Of a stretch of 10,580 nt of DNA, positions 1 to 5,774 are shown piece after piece. The position numbers and the translations under genes were made by a program. The stretch lies in the NCBI GenBank assembly GCA_034437455.1, contig DAOTUB010000277.1:1-10580 (forward strand), given 5' to 3'. Under the pieces are notes generated by a model. It was not told where the DNA came from and searched no databases. It was given only the letters and a program-made list of their open reading frames with translations. The stretch comes from DAOTUB01 sp034437455. GTDB lineage: Bacteria > Chloroflexota > Anaerolineae > B4-G1. Every line of letters starts with the position of its first letter. Within the stretch, counting starts at the first letter, position 1.

Positions 1-295
1 GACGTGGGACTGGACAACGGTAGAGCTTGTGCCCTGGTCAGTTGACCAGGGGCATCCATCGTTTCGGCCAATCCGGGCGCAAGGACTTTTAGCCATCAGC
101 CGATGATGGCATGGTCAAGTTGGAGGCGATGGGTTATATTTTGGGATGGCGAACTGGATCATTGAGAGGTTATTTCACTACGGAGACAGAGGACACGAAG
201 GAAAATCAAGAGACAAGGGGTTAATCCACGAGCACGACCCGCTTGCCGCGGGCATGACCGGCGTCCATATCGCGGTGTGCCGGGGATAGGTGCGT
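1..295. other. Non-coding stretch at left edge
   Basis: I see no convincing gene on either strand. The short open frames here have no ribosome binding site and read through repeats. The only structure is the hairpin at 32-51, a purine-rich run at about 181-212 (a cggagacagaggacacgaagg-like motif related to the arms of the element at 502-687), and the start of a palindromic repeat near 290. Confidence 0.6.
32..51. repeat. Perfect 9-bp hairpin
   Basis: CCCTGGTCA and TGACCAGGG are perfect inverted arms separated by GT. No T-run follows on either strand, so a rho-independent terminator is not supported. It could be a protein-binding palindrome or a small interspersed hairpin. Confidence 0.5.
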
Positions 296-321
296 TGCAC
301 CAAAAGCAGGTGCAGCGCACC
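296..321 (+). repeat. Dispersed palindromic repeat, copy 1
   Basis: The core CACCAAAAGCAGGTGCA with flanking GCRCACC matches the reverse complement of 5627-5652 at about 24 of 26 positions. Both copies lie in gene-free DNA and are rich in GGTGCA/TGCACC half sites. This points to a genome-wide interspersed palindromic element, REP- or MITE-like. No gene is attached. Confidence 0.6.
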
Positions 322-386
322 TTGACGGGCTACAAGGTGCCGGTGGGCTGTCCTTGATCGTCTTGGTTCGTCCGCGCTTTTCTAAC

Positions 387-474
387 TGTCTCAAGAGTAT
401 CAAGAGTTAACTGTCTCAAGGCACACCCCTACTGTCTGTAGCATATTCTTGAGACTCTTGAGACTCTTGAGACA
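387..474. repeat. 9-bp tandem array facing an inverted array
   Basis: On the right, CTTGAGACT, CTTGAGACT and CTTGAGACA follow one another without gaps (448-474). On the left, TGTCTCAAG and AGTATCAAG (387-404) are the same unit in reverse complement, and AACTGTCTCAAG is also directly repeated (384-395 and 409-420). The two arms could fold into a long imperfect hairpin, or the units could be repeated binding sites. No gene is adjacent. Confidence 0.6.
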
Positions 475-501
475 ATTCCAAGGTTGGCGTCAAAGAAGCA
501 A

Positions 502-687
502 AGCTGGCTCTTCTGAAAAAAGCATGATCTGCCACAGAGGCACAGAGGACTCGGAGAAAAATCAAGGTATCCATTGAAATTTTCAATGGAATGACACTTG
601 ATCAATAATTCAAGGTCAGGATTAAATTCTCTGTGCTCTCTGTGTCTCTGTGGCAAAATTCTCGGTTCTTTCAGTAGAGCCAAAGCT
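502..687. repeat. MITE-like inverted-repeat element
   Basis: The left arm begins AGCTGGCTCTTCTGAAA and continues to TGCCACAGAGGCACAGAG (530-547). The right arm, in reverse complement, begins AGCTTTGGCTCTACTGAAA and continues to TGCCACAGAGACACAGAG. The arms are imperfect inverted repeats over about 60 bp. The centre carries another palindrome, CCATTGAAA-T-TTTCAATGG (571-589). No transposase is encoded. The CCACAGAGGCACAGAG motif is, from general knowledge, a common intergenic repeat in environmental bacteria. Short frames crossing it are artefacts of the repeat. Confidence 0.6.
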
Positions 688-869
688 GAATAAGGTGCGT
701 GAACGCCAGTTGCCTCTTTTGATCCCCGCATAAAGTTCTTGATAGACAACGCGCTGTCGCCGCGCGTCGCGGAATGATCCGCTCTTTTCGCCAAACCACA
801 CAATATTGGCCGCGATCACTGGTGGACGCCGCTGAAATAGGCGTGGAACTTGTGGATGACGTTTAATCT
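688..869. other. Gene-free stretch, possibly decayed coding DNA
   Basis: No gene with a ribosome binding site is visible. The minus strand reads open for about 50 codons (roughly 835-680, with a segment VYQELYAGIKRGNWRSRT). It has some protein-like character, but it runs into the inverted-repeat element at 687 and has no recognisable start or family. It may be a scrap of a decayed gene. Confidence 0.3.
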
Positions 870-1060
870 GGGGCGGCTGTGAAAAAAAGTCAGGCGCCCT
901 CCACAATCTCGATCTCTTCTTCTGTCAACCCGTACAGCGCGTACACCAGCGCGTCGATCTGGCGGTCGGTGGCCGCGATCTGGCGTTGGTACAATTGTTT
1001 GTCGGCGGGGATGTTGGCGGCGGCCAGCTTTTTGTGCAGCGCCAGCATGCGCTCCACTAA
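870..1060. repeat. Direct repeat, left copy (type IIG 3' end)
   Basis: This 191-bp segment matches 9287-9476 in the same orientation with about 11-12 differences including a one-base indel, so roughly 94% identity. It covers the last 57 codons of a type IIG gene plus about 20 bp past the stop. Similarity stops abruptly at GTG GAG CGC (VER) of the coding frame, which marks a recombination or insertion junction. Confidence 0.85.
890..1060 (-). pseudogene. C-terminal remnant of type IIG restriction-modification enzyme
   Basis: The minus strand reads VERMLALHKKLAAANIPADK and continues to TEEEIEIVEGA and a TGA stop. This is nearly identical to the C-terminus of the type IIG gene at the right edge of the window. 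Upstream of VERML the frame continues for 14 unrelated residues to a TAA (1103-1105), so nothing remains of the methylase or specificity domains. The matching N-terminal scrap on the same strand lies at 5258-5100. The two scraps are in the order expected of one gene interrupted by the four-gene operon between them. The stop and 20 bp after it are conserved with the right-hand copy. It cannot be functional alone. Confidence 0.85.
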
Positions 1061-1110
1061 TAGCGGCGCAGTTAGTGGATTGGGCCAACGATAAGCGGGT
1101 CTTTACAAGA

Positions 1111-1629
1111 TCATATCAGACGAGTTTGCAATACATCAACCTGTTGCATTTCCCTGTCTGCTACGGCTAACAGGCTGTTATCCCCCCGACCCAATGCTGT
1201 GGCAATGTGAACCGCGTCGGCCCATTCAAGTGATCGCACCTTGCCATGTTTCATCGAGACATCAGCCGGTACATCGGAGAATGCTAGAATTAAGTTTTCA
1301 TCAACTGATTCGATTACAAACCACTCTGGAGGTTGCTCAATAAAGCTTGCCATTTGCTCGATTGTGAATCGATCGCTTGAAATGTCTGACCACTTGCGTG
1401 CTATCTCGACAAAGGCAAAAGTGGAAGCGACAATTTTCCCTGGATATTTTTCTTCATCCACAATGATTAAATTCTCGTTGTGCCAACGGACAATTTGATT
1501 GATTTTACGAGCCAGTTCTCTGGTGATTGTATCTTGTTCGGAAAAATAAGCATGGCCACGTTGCGCAGTACCAAAAAACTGAGCCAGAAAATCTGCTAAA
1601 ATTTTAGTGTCAAGAATAATATCAGACAT
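1111..1629 (-). CDS. PIN-domain nuclease-like protein
   Basis: This 172-aa protein is probably a metal-dependent ribonuclease of the PIN (VapC-like) fold, acting in the cytoplasm on RNA. The acidic quartet expected of PIN enzymes is visible in order: Asp7 (ILDTKILADF), Glu75 (STFAFVEIA), Asp138 (EWADAVHIATAL) and Asp158 (LLAVADREM). That suggests it is active. It is longer than a typical VapC (about 130 aa), with an insert between the first Asp and the Glu. It is the last gene of the operon and begins 12 nt after the stop of the 151-aa gene. It has no good Shine-Dalgarno close to the ATG (a GAGGAA lies about 20 nt upstream, inside the preceding gene), so it probably depends on translational coupling. 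An in-frame TAG just upstream limits the start to this ATG (or ATT one codon before). Family is confident; toxin versus defence effector is inference. Confidence 0.85.
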   Translation of the reverse strand: MSDIILDTKILADFLAQFFGTAQRGHAYFSEQDTITRELARKINQIVRWHNENLIIVDEEKYPGKIVASTFAFVEIARKWSDISSDRFTIEQMASFIEQPPEWFVIESVDENLILAFSDVPADVSMKHGKVRSLEWADAVHIATALGRGDNSLLAVADREMQQVDVLQTRLI

Positions 1630-1641
1630 AATGTTTGTTTG

Positions 1642-2097
1642 CTATAGTTCCTCTATGCTCCTATAGATAGCCTCCGCTGCAGCATAAATGTCACCGTCCC
1701 ACCAGTTTTGATCGGAAGGGCGTAGTAGTAACCGCCGAACTGAATGAGTTGGAGATATCTTGCGATTAGCTGCAGGAGACCAAAGTCCAGTTACAATGTG
1801 GTCATCATTCCATTCAAAAAGAGAATTGACTAGGCGATTCTGATCAAGATCAATAATTATGACTTTGCCGGGCTTGACCAATCTATCTTGAAAAGCTTGC
1901 ATATTTTCCCGAAATGAGGTCAAGTTTGCTCTGATTTTACCTTTCTTGATCAATTCGCACAGTTCAAAAAATTCCACAATGGGGCAAATGCCAATCACCT
2001 CTGTGTGGTTTTGTTTATACGTTTCTGGCGGATTGTTTATCAATAAAAATTGACGCTCGACATCTGCACGAGTGAAAAGAAGAGTGCGTATTGTCAT
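1642..2097 (-). CDS. Unknown 151-aa protein of the AAA/PIN operon
   Basis: I do not recognise this family. The protein is soluble, with no signal peptide or membrane segment. It starts with a hydrophobic strand (TIRTLLFTRADVE), has a central VIEFFELCELI-like helix (PIVEFFELCELIKKGK), a strand GKVIIIDLDQNRLV, and ends with an Asp/Trp-rich segment (DQNWWDGDIYAAAEAIYRS). It begins 3 nt after the ATPase stop with a GAGGG ribosome binding site about 7 nt from the ATG. It lies directly before the PIN gene. That position makes it a candidate antitoxin, specificity or adaptor subunit for the PIN protein, but this is inference from gene order only. Confidence 0.75.
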   Translation of the reverse strand: MTIRTLLFTRADVERQFLLINNPPETYKQNHTEVIGICPIVEFFELCELIKKGKIRANLTSFRENMQAFQDRLVKPGKVIIIDLDQNRLVNSLFEWNDDHIVTGLWSPAANRKISPTHSVRRLLLRPSDQNWWDGDIYAAAEAIYRSIEEL

Positions 2098-2100
2098 CAG

Positions 2101-3477
2101 TTACCCTCTGCCTTTCAAATCAGGTTGAGCCTTGGGGAGTGGTGTTGTGTCAGTTTCGTCGTCTTCTGGTTCTTCAGGTGGAAGGGCTTGAAAAACGTGA
2201 CGAATCTTTTCCGCCCCAATAGTTGACCATTGCTCTTTAATCGATCTTTCCATCACGTGATAGAGTAGCTGGAGCATTTTTCCTGGAACACCACCTGAAC
2301 ATACCAATGCTTCTTCGACAGCTTTTTTGTCTAAGGGAGTTAACGAACCCCGACGATGATCTTGGTCTGACCGAACTGCATCCAAATAGACCTGAACCAG
2401 AGGTTCAGCCGACTCCTGGTTCAATGGATGAAAATACACAGTGTACTCTTGCGCAAACTCTCGACTCAGGGCCGCAAAACGACCCAGCCCAGCTGCTTCC
2501 CAGTGAGGGACCAGCAACTCTTGCGCATAGGGGTGTATAGTCAGAAATAGACTGTAAAAATCGTGGCGTGTGTTCTCGCACGAACCGTCAATGAAATAAT
2601 ATCGTATCAAATCCACAAAAGTTCGACGCTCCCGGACATTTTGATCAGTTATAATCTTCTCCATTTCGTCTAGCAGTAACAAACCTTTGGAAAAGCCTGC
2701 CAAGGTGAACAAGCGTACCAAGTCATCAAAGACTAATTTGGCGCCCTCGTTCCGCCAGCGATAGTCCGTTTGATGAGCAAGAAAGGATCCTTGCCAGGCA
2801 AAGGGATCATGTCCAAAATAAGCTAGTGCTTTGGCAATTTCATGCCGGACTCCTCCCTTTACAAGTTCTGTCATAAGATAGTTTGCCAGTTGAAAATCTA
2901 CATCTACCCCTTGTTTCCTCAGCCAAGCGTCGTTACCAATCGTCTCTTCAGGATTATCGGCTGCCTGTTCGAGTATTTCATTTGGTATTATACTTGAGAA
3001 TGCCCTGAGTCGCCACATTGCTTTGGCTATAACACCTTGCTCGTTCATCGCTTTTGCAACAAGTTCAGCGAGTTGCCAGAATTTGCGGCTCCCGCCAGGC
3101 AGTGGACGAGTATGTATTGCGAATAACACATAGCTATCACTGGTCAGTCTTTTCCCCAGGTCGCCCATGATGCGCTTGCGTTGATGATTAAGAAAGACAG
3201 TTTTACCAATGCCGCGTCCACGTCGGGTCGCATAATCCATCAGAAAAGCGATAACACAAGACTTTGAGCGATCGGGATGTGGAATCATCAACTCTTCAAA
3301 CCGCTGTTCTTGTTGAGCGTGCAAGTCTGGTAGATATGGCAGATCATCACTACCAATTACCACGCTCGGCTTGCTGGGGAAAGGATTTCGGGAAAACCCA
3401 AATCGTTCAAAAGGATTCTCTTTGGTACTTGGTAACCTTCGTGGCTTACGAAACAAATCTATGGCTTCATTGGTCAT
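2101..3477 (-). CDS. AAA+ / P-loop ATPase of candidate defence operon
   Basis: This 458-aa cytoplasmic ATPase probably couples nucleotide binding to sensing or remodelling by its operon partners. Numbered from the chosen start, the P-loop is RGRGIGKT (86-93; Lys92, Thr93). It has an Arg where GxxGxGKT normally starts with Gly. Walker B is GLLLLDEMEK (Asp270, Glu271). Further on are a sensor-1-like SLFLTIHP, an arginine-bearing GLGRFAALSREF, and a lid with a sensor-2-like SGGVPGKMLQLL. This is the layout of ORC/ExeA-like AAA+ proteins. The tail is acidic and disordered (PEEPEDDETDTT). I chose the ATG at 3477 over the in-frame ATG at 3495, because AAGGAG lies 7 nt before the former and the first ATG overlaps that site. 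It follows the winged-helix gene by 24 nt and precedes the next gene by 3 nt. Exact family not recognised. Confidence 0.85.
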   Translation of the reverse strand: MTNEAIDLFRKPRRLPSTKENPFERFGFSRNPFPSKPSVVIGSDDLPYLPDLHAQQEQRFEELMIPHPDRSKSCVIAFLMDYATRRGRGIGKTVFLNHQRKRIMGDLGKRLTSDSYVLFAIHTRPLPGGSRKFWQLAELVAKAMNEQGVIAKAMWRLRAFSSIIPNEILEQAADNPEETIGNDAWLRKQGVDVDFQLANYLMTELVKGGVRHEIAKALAYFGHDPFAWQGSFLAHQTDYRWRNEGAKLVFDDLVRLFTLAGFSKGLLLLDEMEKIITDQNVRERRTFVDLIRYYFIDGSCENTRHDFYSLFLTIHPYAQELLVPHWEAAGLGRFAALSREFAQEYTVYFHPLNQESAEPLVQVYLDAVRSDQDHRRGSLTPLDKKAVEEALVCSGGVPGKMLQLLYHVMERSIKEQWSTIGAEKIRHVFQALPPEEPEDDETDTTPLPKAQPDLKGRG

Positions 3478-3482
3478 AACAC

Positions 3483-3490
3483 ATCTCCTT
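3483..3490 (-). promoter_or_regulatory. Shine-Dalgarno site that fixes the ATPase start
   Basis: The minus strand has AAGGAGAT directly before TGTT and the ATG at 3477. The spacing of AAGGAG to that ATG (7 nt) is ideal. The earlier in-frame ATG (3495) has no such site and would translate through it. Confidence 0.6.
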
Positions 3491-3501
3491 GTCATTTCAG
3501 A

Positions 3502-4806
3502 TTAAGGATTTGTCTTACCGATAGCAATGAGTGAATACGGAACTCCAGCTATCCAGACAGGACGTCGTATGAGTCCAGAGCCACTACGTTGATCTTCTCG
3601 AATATCGCTCTCGATGGAAATTGATCGATCTGCTCCAGGGCGCAGTGACTCACGAAACGCACGGGTCAAGAACTTGTCAAAAAGCGCCGCACTCAATCGC
3701 AACTGGCGGCACACTTCATCACGGACATCGAGCAAAGAAATGTACATCGTACCCACACGGCGCGATATAAGGCGGTGGGTTTGTATAAGCGTTTTCAGAA
3801 ATAATTCCCCTTGATTTTCCCATTCAGGTTGATAAAGCCACAAGAAATCTTCATCCGGGTTTTGAATATCTCTCAGCTTCTCGAAGGGAGGCTGTGAAGC
3901 CTCTTGGCGAAAAACTGCTGTCGGAAAGATCAAGCGACCAACAACATCGGGATGTCTATCGGTGTAAAAGATCAACTCCAAATCTGCCAGACGTGGGCAC
4001 CACACACGAAACGCGCGGGGGAACAAAGGTGGTTTATTGCCTTTGGTCCAAATATCCTGTTCTTCATGCCCGGGGGGAACAATGCCAAACAGAATGTCCA
4101 CGGCAGCGTTGCGCATTGCCAGGGCTAGTCGTCTGCGAGGGGAAAAGGTTCGGATTTTACCCGAAGCATTCGCCCTTTTTTTCTGTTTCCATGTCCCCAA
4201 GTGTTTCCAAGCTTTGATGACTGCTTGTACCATGATATCGTCATCAATAGGAAACGATCCGGGGCAGACCGTTTGCGCTATAACTGATGCTTTGAGTACT
4301 TGAATTGCCAGATCGTTAGTCCAATCCTTTTCTTCCCAAGGGCGTGCTTTTGGCCGCCAGTCACGTGGAGGGGAAGGTAAAATAACTTCACCTTGGCCTG
4401 CTGGGTTGATCTTCCAAAGTCGGGACATGAACCAACCAGGGATAATAAATTGCTCATGCATCGCAACTGCCAGGCGGCGGCGAACTTTATAATCAGACAA
4501 TCTTAAAATTTCTTCCCCGCTTGGTGTTAGTTTGTATGAGGCATTCTCAATTGACTGCCCAGAGCCATTTACTCGTTGCAACCACTTAAACGCGTACAGT
4601 TCTCGCACTAGGTCTTTGGCTACCCGTTTGCTCTGTTTTGCAACAAACAATAAACCTCTCGTGCGTTGGCTTAACTCTTGTCTGAGAAGCGAAGCGGTGA
4701 TGCTCCCCCGTTCGGCAGTTATTTTCAGGGCTTCAGAGTACAGACTGAGGTCAATAAAAAGACCTACATTGCGGCTTTTAGGTCGGTCCCACCATTTGCC
4801 TGACAT
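3502..4806 (-). CDS. Winged-helix protein, first gene of candidate defence operon
   Basis: This 434-aa protein has an N-terminal winged-helix region at about residues 20-105. Helices ITASLLRQELSQ and SKRVAKDLVRELYAFKWLQ are followed by a wing-like GSGQSIENASYKLTPSGEEILRL, typical of DNA-binding wHTH domains. The remaining 330 residues are soluble and rich in Trp and Arg, and match no family I can name; they probably bind the partner ATPase or a ligand. A clear ribosome binding site GGAG sits 9 nt before the ATG. It is first in the operon, behind a promoter at 4996-5023 and a leader of about 190 nt. A palindrome 57-74 nt before the start codon may be its own operator. Base composition is more AT-rich than the CHAT and type IIG genes nearby, suggesting acquisition by transfer. 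It could be a regulator, or a DNA/RNA-sensing subunit as in ATPase-plus-wHTH conflict systems. Confidence 0.75.
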   Translation of the reverse strand: MSGKWWDRPKSRNVGLFIDLSLYSEALKITAERGSITASLLRQELSQRTRGLLFVAKQSKRVAKDLVRELYAFKWLQRVNGSGQSIENASYKLTPSGEEILRLSDYKVRRRLAVAMHEQFIIPGWFMSRLWKINPAGQGEVILPSPPRDWRPKARPWEEKDWTNDLAIQVLKASVIAQTVCPGSFPIDDDIMVQAVIKAWKHLGTWKQKKRANASGKIRTFSPRRRLALAMRNAAVDILFGIVPPGHEEQDIWTKGNKPPLFPRAFRVWCPRLADLELIFYTDRHPDVVGRLIFPTAVFRQEASQPPFEKLRDIQNPDEDFLWLYQPEWENQGELFLKTLIQTHRLISRRVGTMYISLLDVRDEVCRQLRLSAALFDKFLTRAFRESLRPGADRSISIESDIREDQRSGSGLIRRPVWIAGVPYSLIAIGKTNP

Positions 4807-4862
4807 GTTAGCTTTCTCCAGTTTGCCGTCTATACTTTGAGAGTGTGACGGGTAAAATGTGT

Positions 4863-4880
4863 ATGATTTGTCCTAATCAT
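4863..4880. promoter_or_regulatory. Candidate operator palindrome upstream of the wHTH operon
   Basis: ATGATT and AATCAT form perfect 6-bp inverted arms around a 6-bp spacer. The site is in the untranslated leader between the promoter and the winged-helix start. A site bound by the winged-helix product is plausible; nothing beyond symmetry and location supports it. Confidence 0.3.
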
Positions 4881-4995
4881 GTCCCAACGTTGCTACTTGC
4901 ACAAATAGACGCCATCCACCGCCCTGCTTTCCTCACCACGAACCAGTGTCAGTGGGCGACGTTTGCACACGGGGGCACTCCCTCCATCCATCCAC

Positions 4996-5023
4996 ATTAT
5001 ATCCCGCAACCGCCATCGCGCAA
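4996..5023 (-). promoter_or_regulatory. Promoter of the wHTH/AAA/PIN operon (duplicate A)
   Basis: On the minus strand TTGCGC (5023-5018), a 16-bp spacer and a perfect TATAAT (5001-4996) form a sigma-70-like promoter facing the operon. The boxes and about 25 bp upstream (to about 5047) match the promoter at 5344-5371, with the same spacer length and about 80% identity upstream of the -35. It was therefore probably copied from, or shares ancestry with, the type IIG promoter. Confidence 0.65.
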
Positions 5024-5099
5024 CCGCCCGCTGCAGGCCAACCACTCTCACATCAGCGGTGACTCTATCTTGATTGTCGGGCATATCCTCATGCTCACC

Positions 5100-5258
5100 T
5101 CACCCTTGCACGTTGCGCACATCCCACCCCAGAGCTTCCAGGAAGGGGTTGATGAACTCGACGCACACCTGGGTTTCCTTGTACGCGGGCCGCTTGTACT
5201 TGGTCAGGTTGCGCTCAAAGCGTTCGATCAGTTCCAGGACCTGCTCGGGTGGGGTCAT
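5100..5258 (-). pseudogene. N-terminal remnant of type IIG restriction-modification enzyme
   Basis: The minus strand encodes MTPPEQVLELIERFERN..., continuing VEFINPFLEALGWDVRNVQG and then TGA: 52 codons. This is the recognisable N-terminus of Eco57I-like type IIG methylase-nucleases, where GWDV.N.QG normally continues into a Tyr-rich segment and the nuclease motifs. Here the homology stops exactly after the QG. It keeps a good start context (AAGGA, 8-9 nt before the ATG) and its own promoter (5344-5371), so a 52-residue peptide could still be made. The corresponding C-terminal scrap is at 1060-890, and the four-gene operon lies between them. The nuclease, methylase and specificity domains are gone, so enzymatic function is lost. 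Confidence 0.85.
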
Positions 5259-5343
5259 TTTGTTTTCCTTTCAGAGTGTGTATACGGTTGTTTTGCGCTC
5301 GTGGCGATCAACTTTTGGGCTGCCTCAAAGGACCCTTATCCCA

Positions 5344-5371
5344 ATTATACCCCTCAGGCGCCGTCGCGCAA
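5344..5371 (-). promoter_or_regulatory. Promoter of the broken type IIG gene (duplicate B)
   Basis: TTGCGC (5371-5366), a 16-bp spacer and perfect TATAAT (5349-5344) on the minus strand lie about 85 nt before the type IIG start codon at 5258. The upstream segment GCTGCAAAGGAACCACT (minus-strand complement, about 5378-5394) is shared with the promoter at 4996-5023. Confidence 0.65.
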
Positions 5372-5392
5372 CCCCTCGCTGCAAAGGAACCA

Positions 5393-5527
5393 CTATTTTC
5401 CTAACCAGCCTTCTATCTCGGCCAAAACCTGGCTCAGGCTTGGCTGGTCGGCTGGAGCACATCGATCTTCTGGCCCGATGTGCTTGTGATGAGTGACAAC
5501 CTCGTCCAGGTCGAGATAGGAGCCATC
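5393..5527 (-). pseudogene. C-terminal remnant of an unrecognised gene
   Basis: The minus strand reads DGSYLDLDEVVTHHKHIG... and ends ...LSQVLAEIEGWLGK with a TAG, 44 residues of clearly protein-like sequence. Directly upstream is an in-frame TGA. The reading appears to continue in another frame (LRRKIIPCILGDEPTSE, about 5575-5528), which suggests a frameshift in a decayed gene. The upstream part is cut by the palindromic repeat near 5600. I do not recognise the family. The remnant ends about 22 bp before the type IIG promoter, so the original order was this gene, then the type IIG gene. Confidence 0.4.
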
Positions 5528-5599
5528 TCAGAAGTAGGTTCATCTCCCAGTATACAAGGGATGATCTTCCGGCGCAACCGATTGAGCGGGATAGCGTGT

Positions 5600-5652
5600 G
5601 CAGGTGCAACGCACCGAGTGTGTGGCGGTGCACTGCACCTGCTTTTGGTGCG
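5600..5652 (+). repeat. Dispersed palindromic repeat, copy 2
   Basis: GCAGGTGCAACGCACC (5600-5615) and GGTGCACTGCACCTGC (5627-5642) form a 16-bp stem with two mismatched positions and an 11-nt loop, followed by TTTT (5643-5646). The right half, 5627-5652, is the inverted copy of 296-321. The stem plus T-run could act as a weak terminator on the plus strand, insulating the downstream promoter. The second copy elsewhere argues for an interspersed element. Confidence 0.6.
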
Positions 5653-5698
5653 ACGTGCCTTGAGGGTCAAGGCGCGGCCCCGGTCGCCCAACGTCTGT

Positions 5699-5727
5699 TT
5701 GCCCTCCGCAACAAAATGCGCTATACT
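5699..5727 (+). promoter_or_regulatory. Promoter of the CHAT-FGE gene
   Basis: TTGCCC (5699-5704), a 17-bp spacer and TATACT (5722-5727) form a good sigma-70-like promoter about 47 nt upstream of the start codon at 5775. Only a weak AGG (5763-5765) precedes the ATG. Confidence 0.6.
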
Positions 5728-5774
5728 ACCCTCGCCAAAAGCAAAACAACTTTTTTATCGATAGGTATCCCTCG

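Noticed and set aside
32..51. Rho-independent terminator
   Set aside because: The stem is strong but no T-run follows on either strand.
387..474. CRISPR array
   Set aside because: The units are only 9 bp, directly abutting with no spacers, and partly inverted. No cas gene is present.
429..906. Two minus-strand open frames across the repeat region
   Set aside because: Both read through the CACAGAGGCACAGAG repeat arms (giving ATETQRAQR-type residues), a known artefact of such repeats, and lack ribosome binding sites.
2101..3495. ATPase start at the upstream ATG (3495)
   Set aside because: The AAGGAG site lies between the two ATGs at ideal distance for the downstream one, and the six extra residues (MTRRCV) would be translated from the ribosome binding site itself.
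4893..4991. Possible 32-aa leader peptide (MDGGSAPVCKRR...) in the wHTH operon leader
   Set aside because: Its ATG lies only a few bases after the -10 box, so it would need a leaderless start upstream of the usual initiation point. There is no ribosome binding site and the composition is not protein-like.
4845..5489. Long plus-strand open frame of 214 codons
   Set aside because: It is antisense to the type IIG N-terminal remnant and two promoters, has no ribosome binding site, and its translation matches no family pattern.
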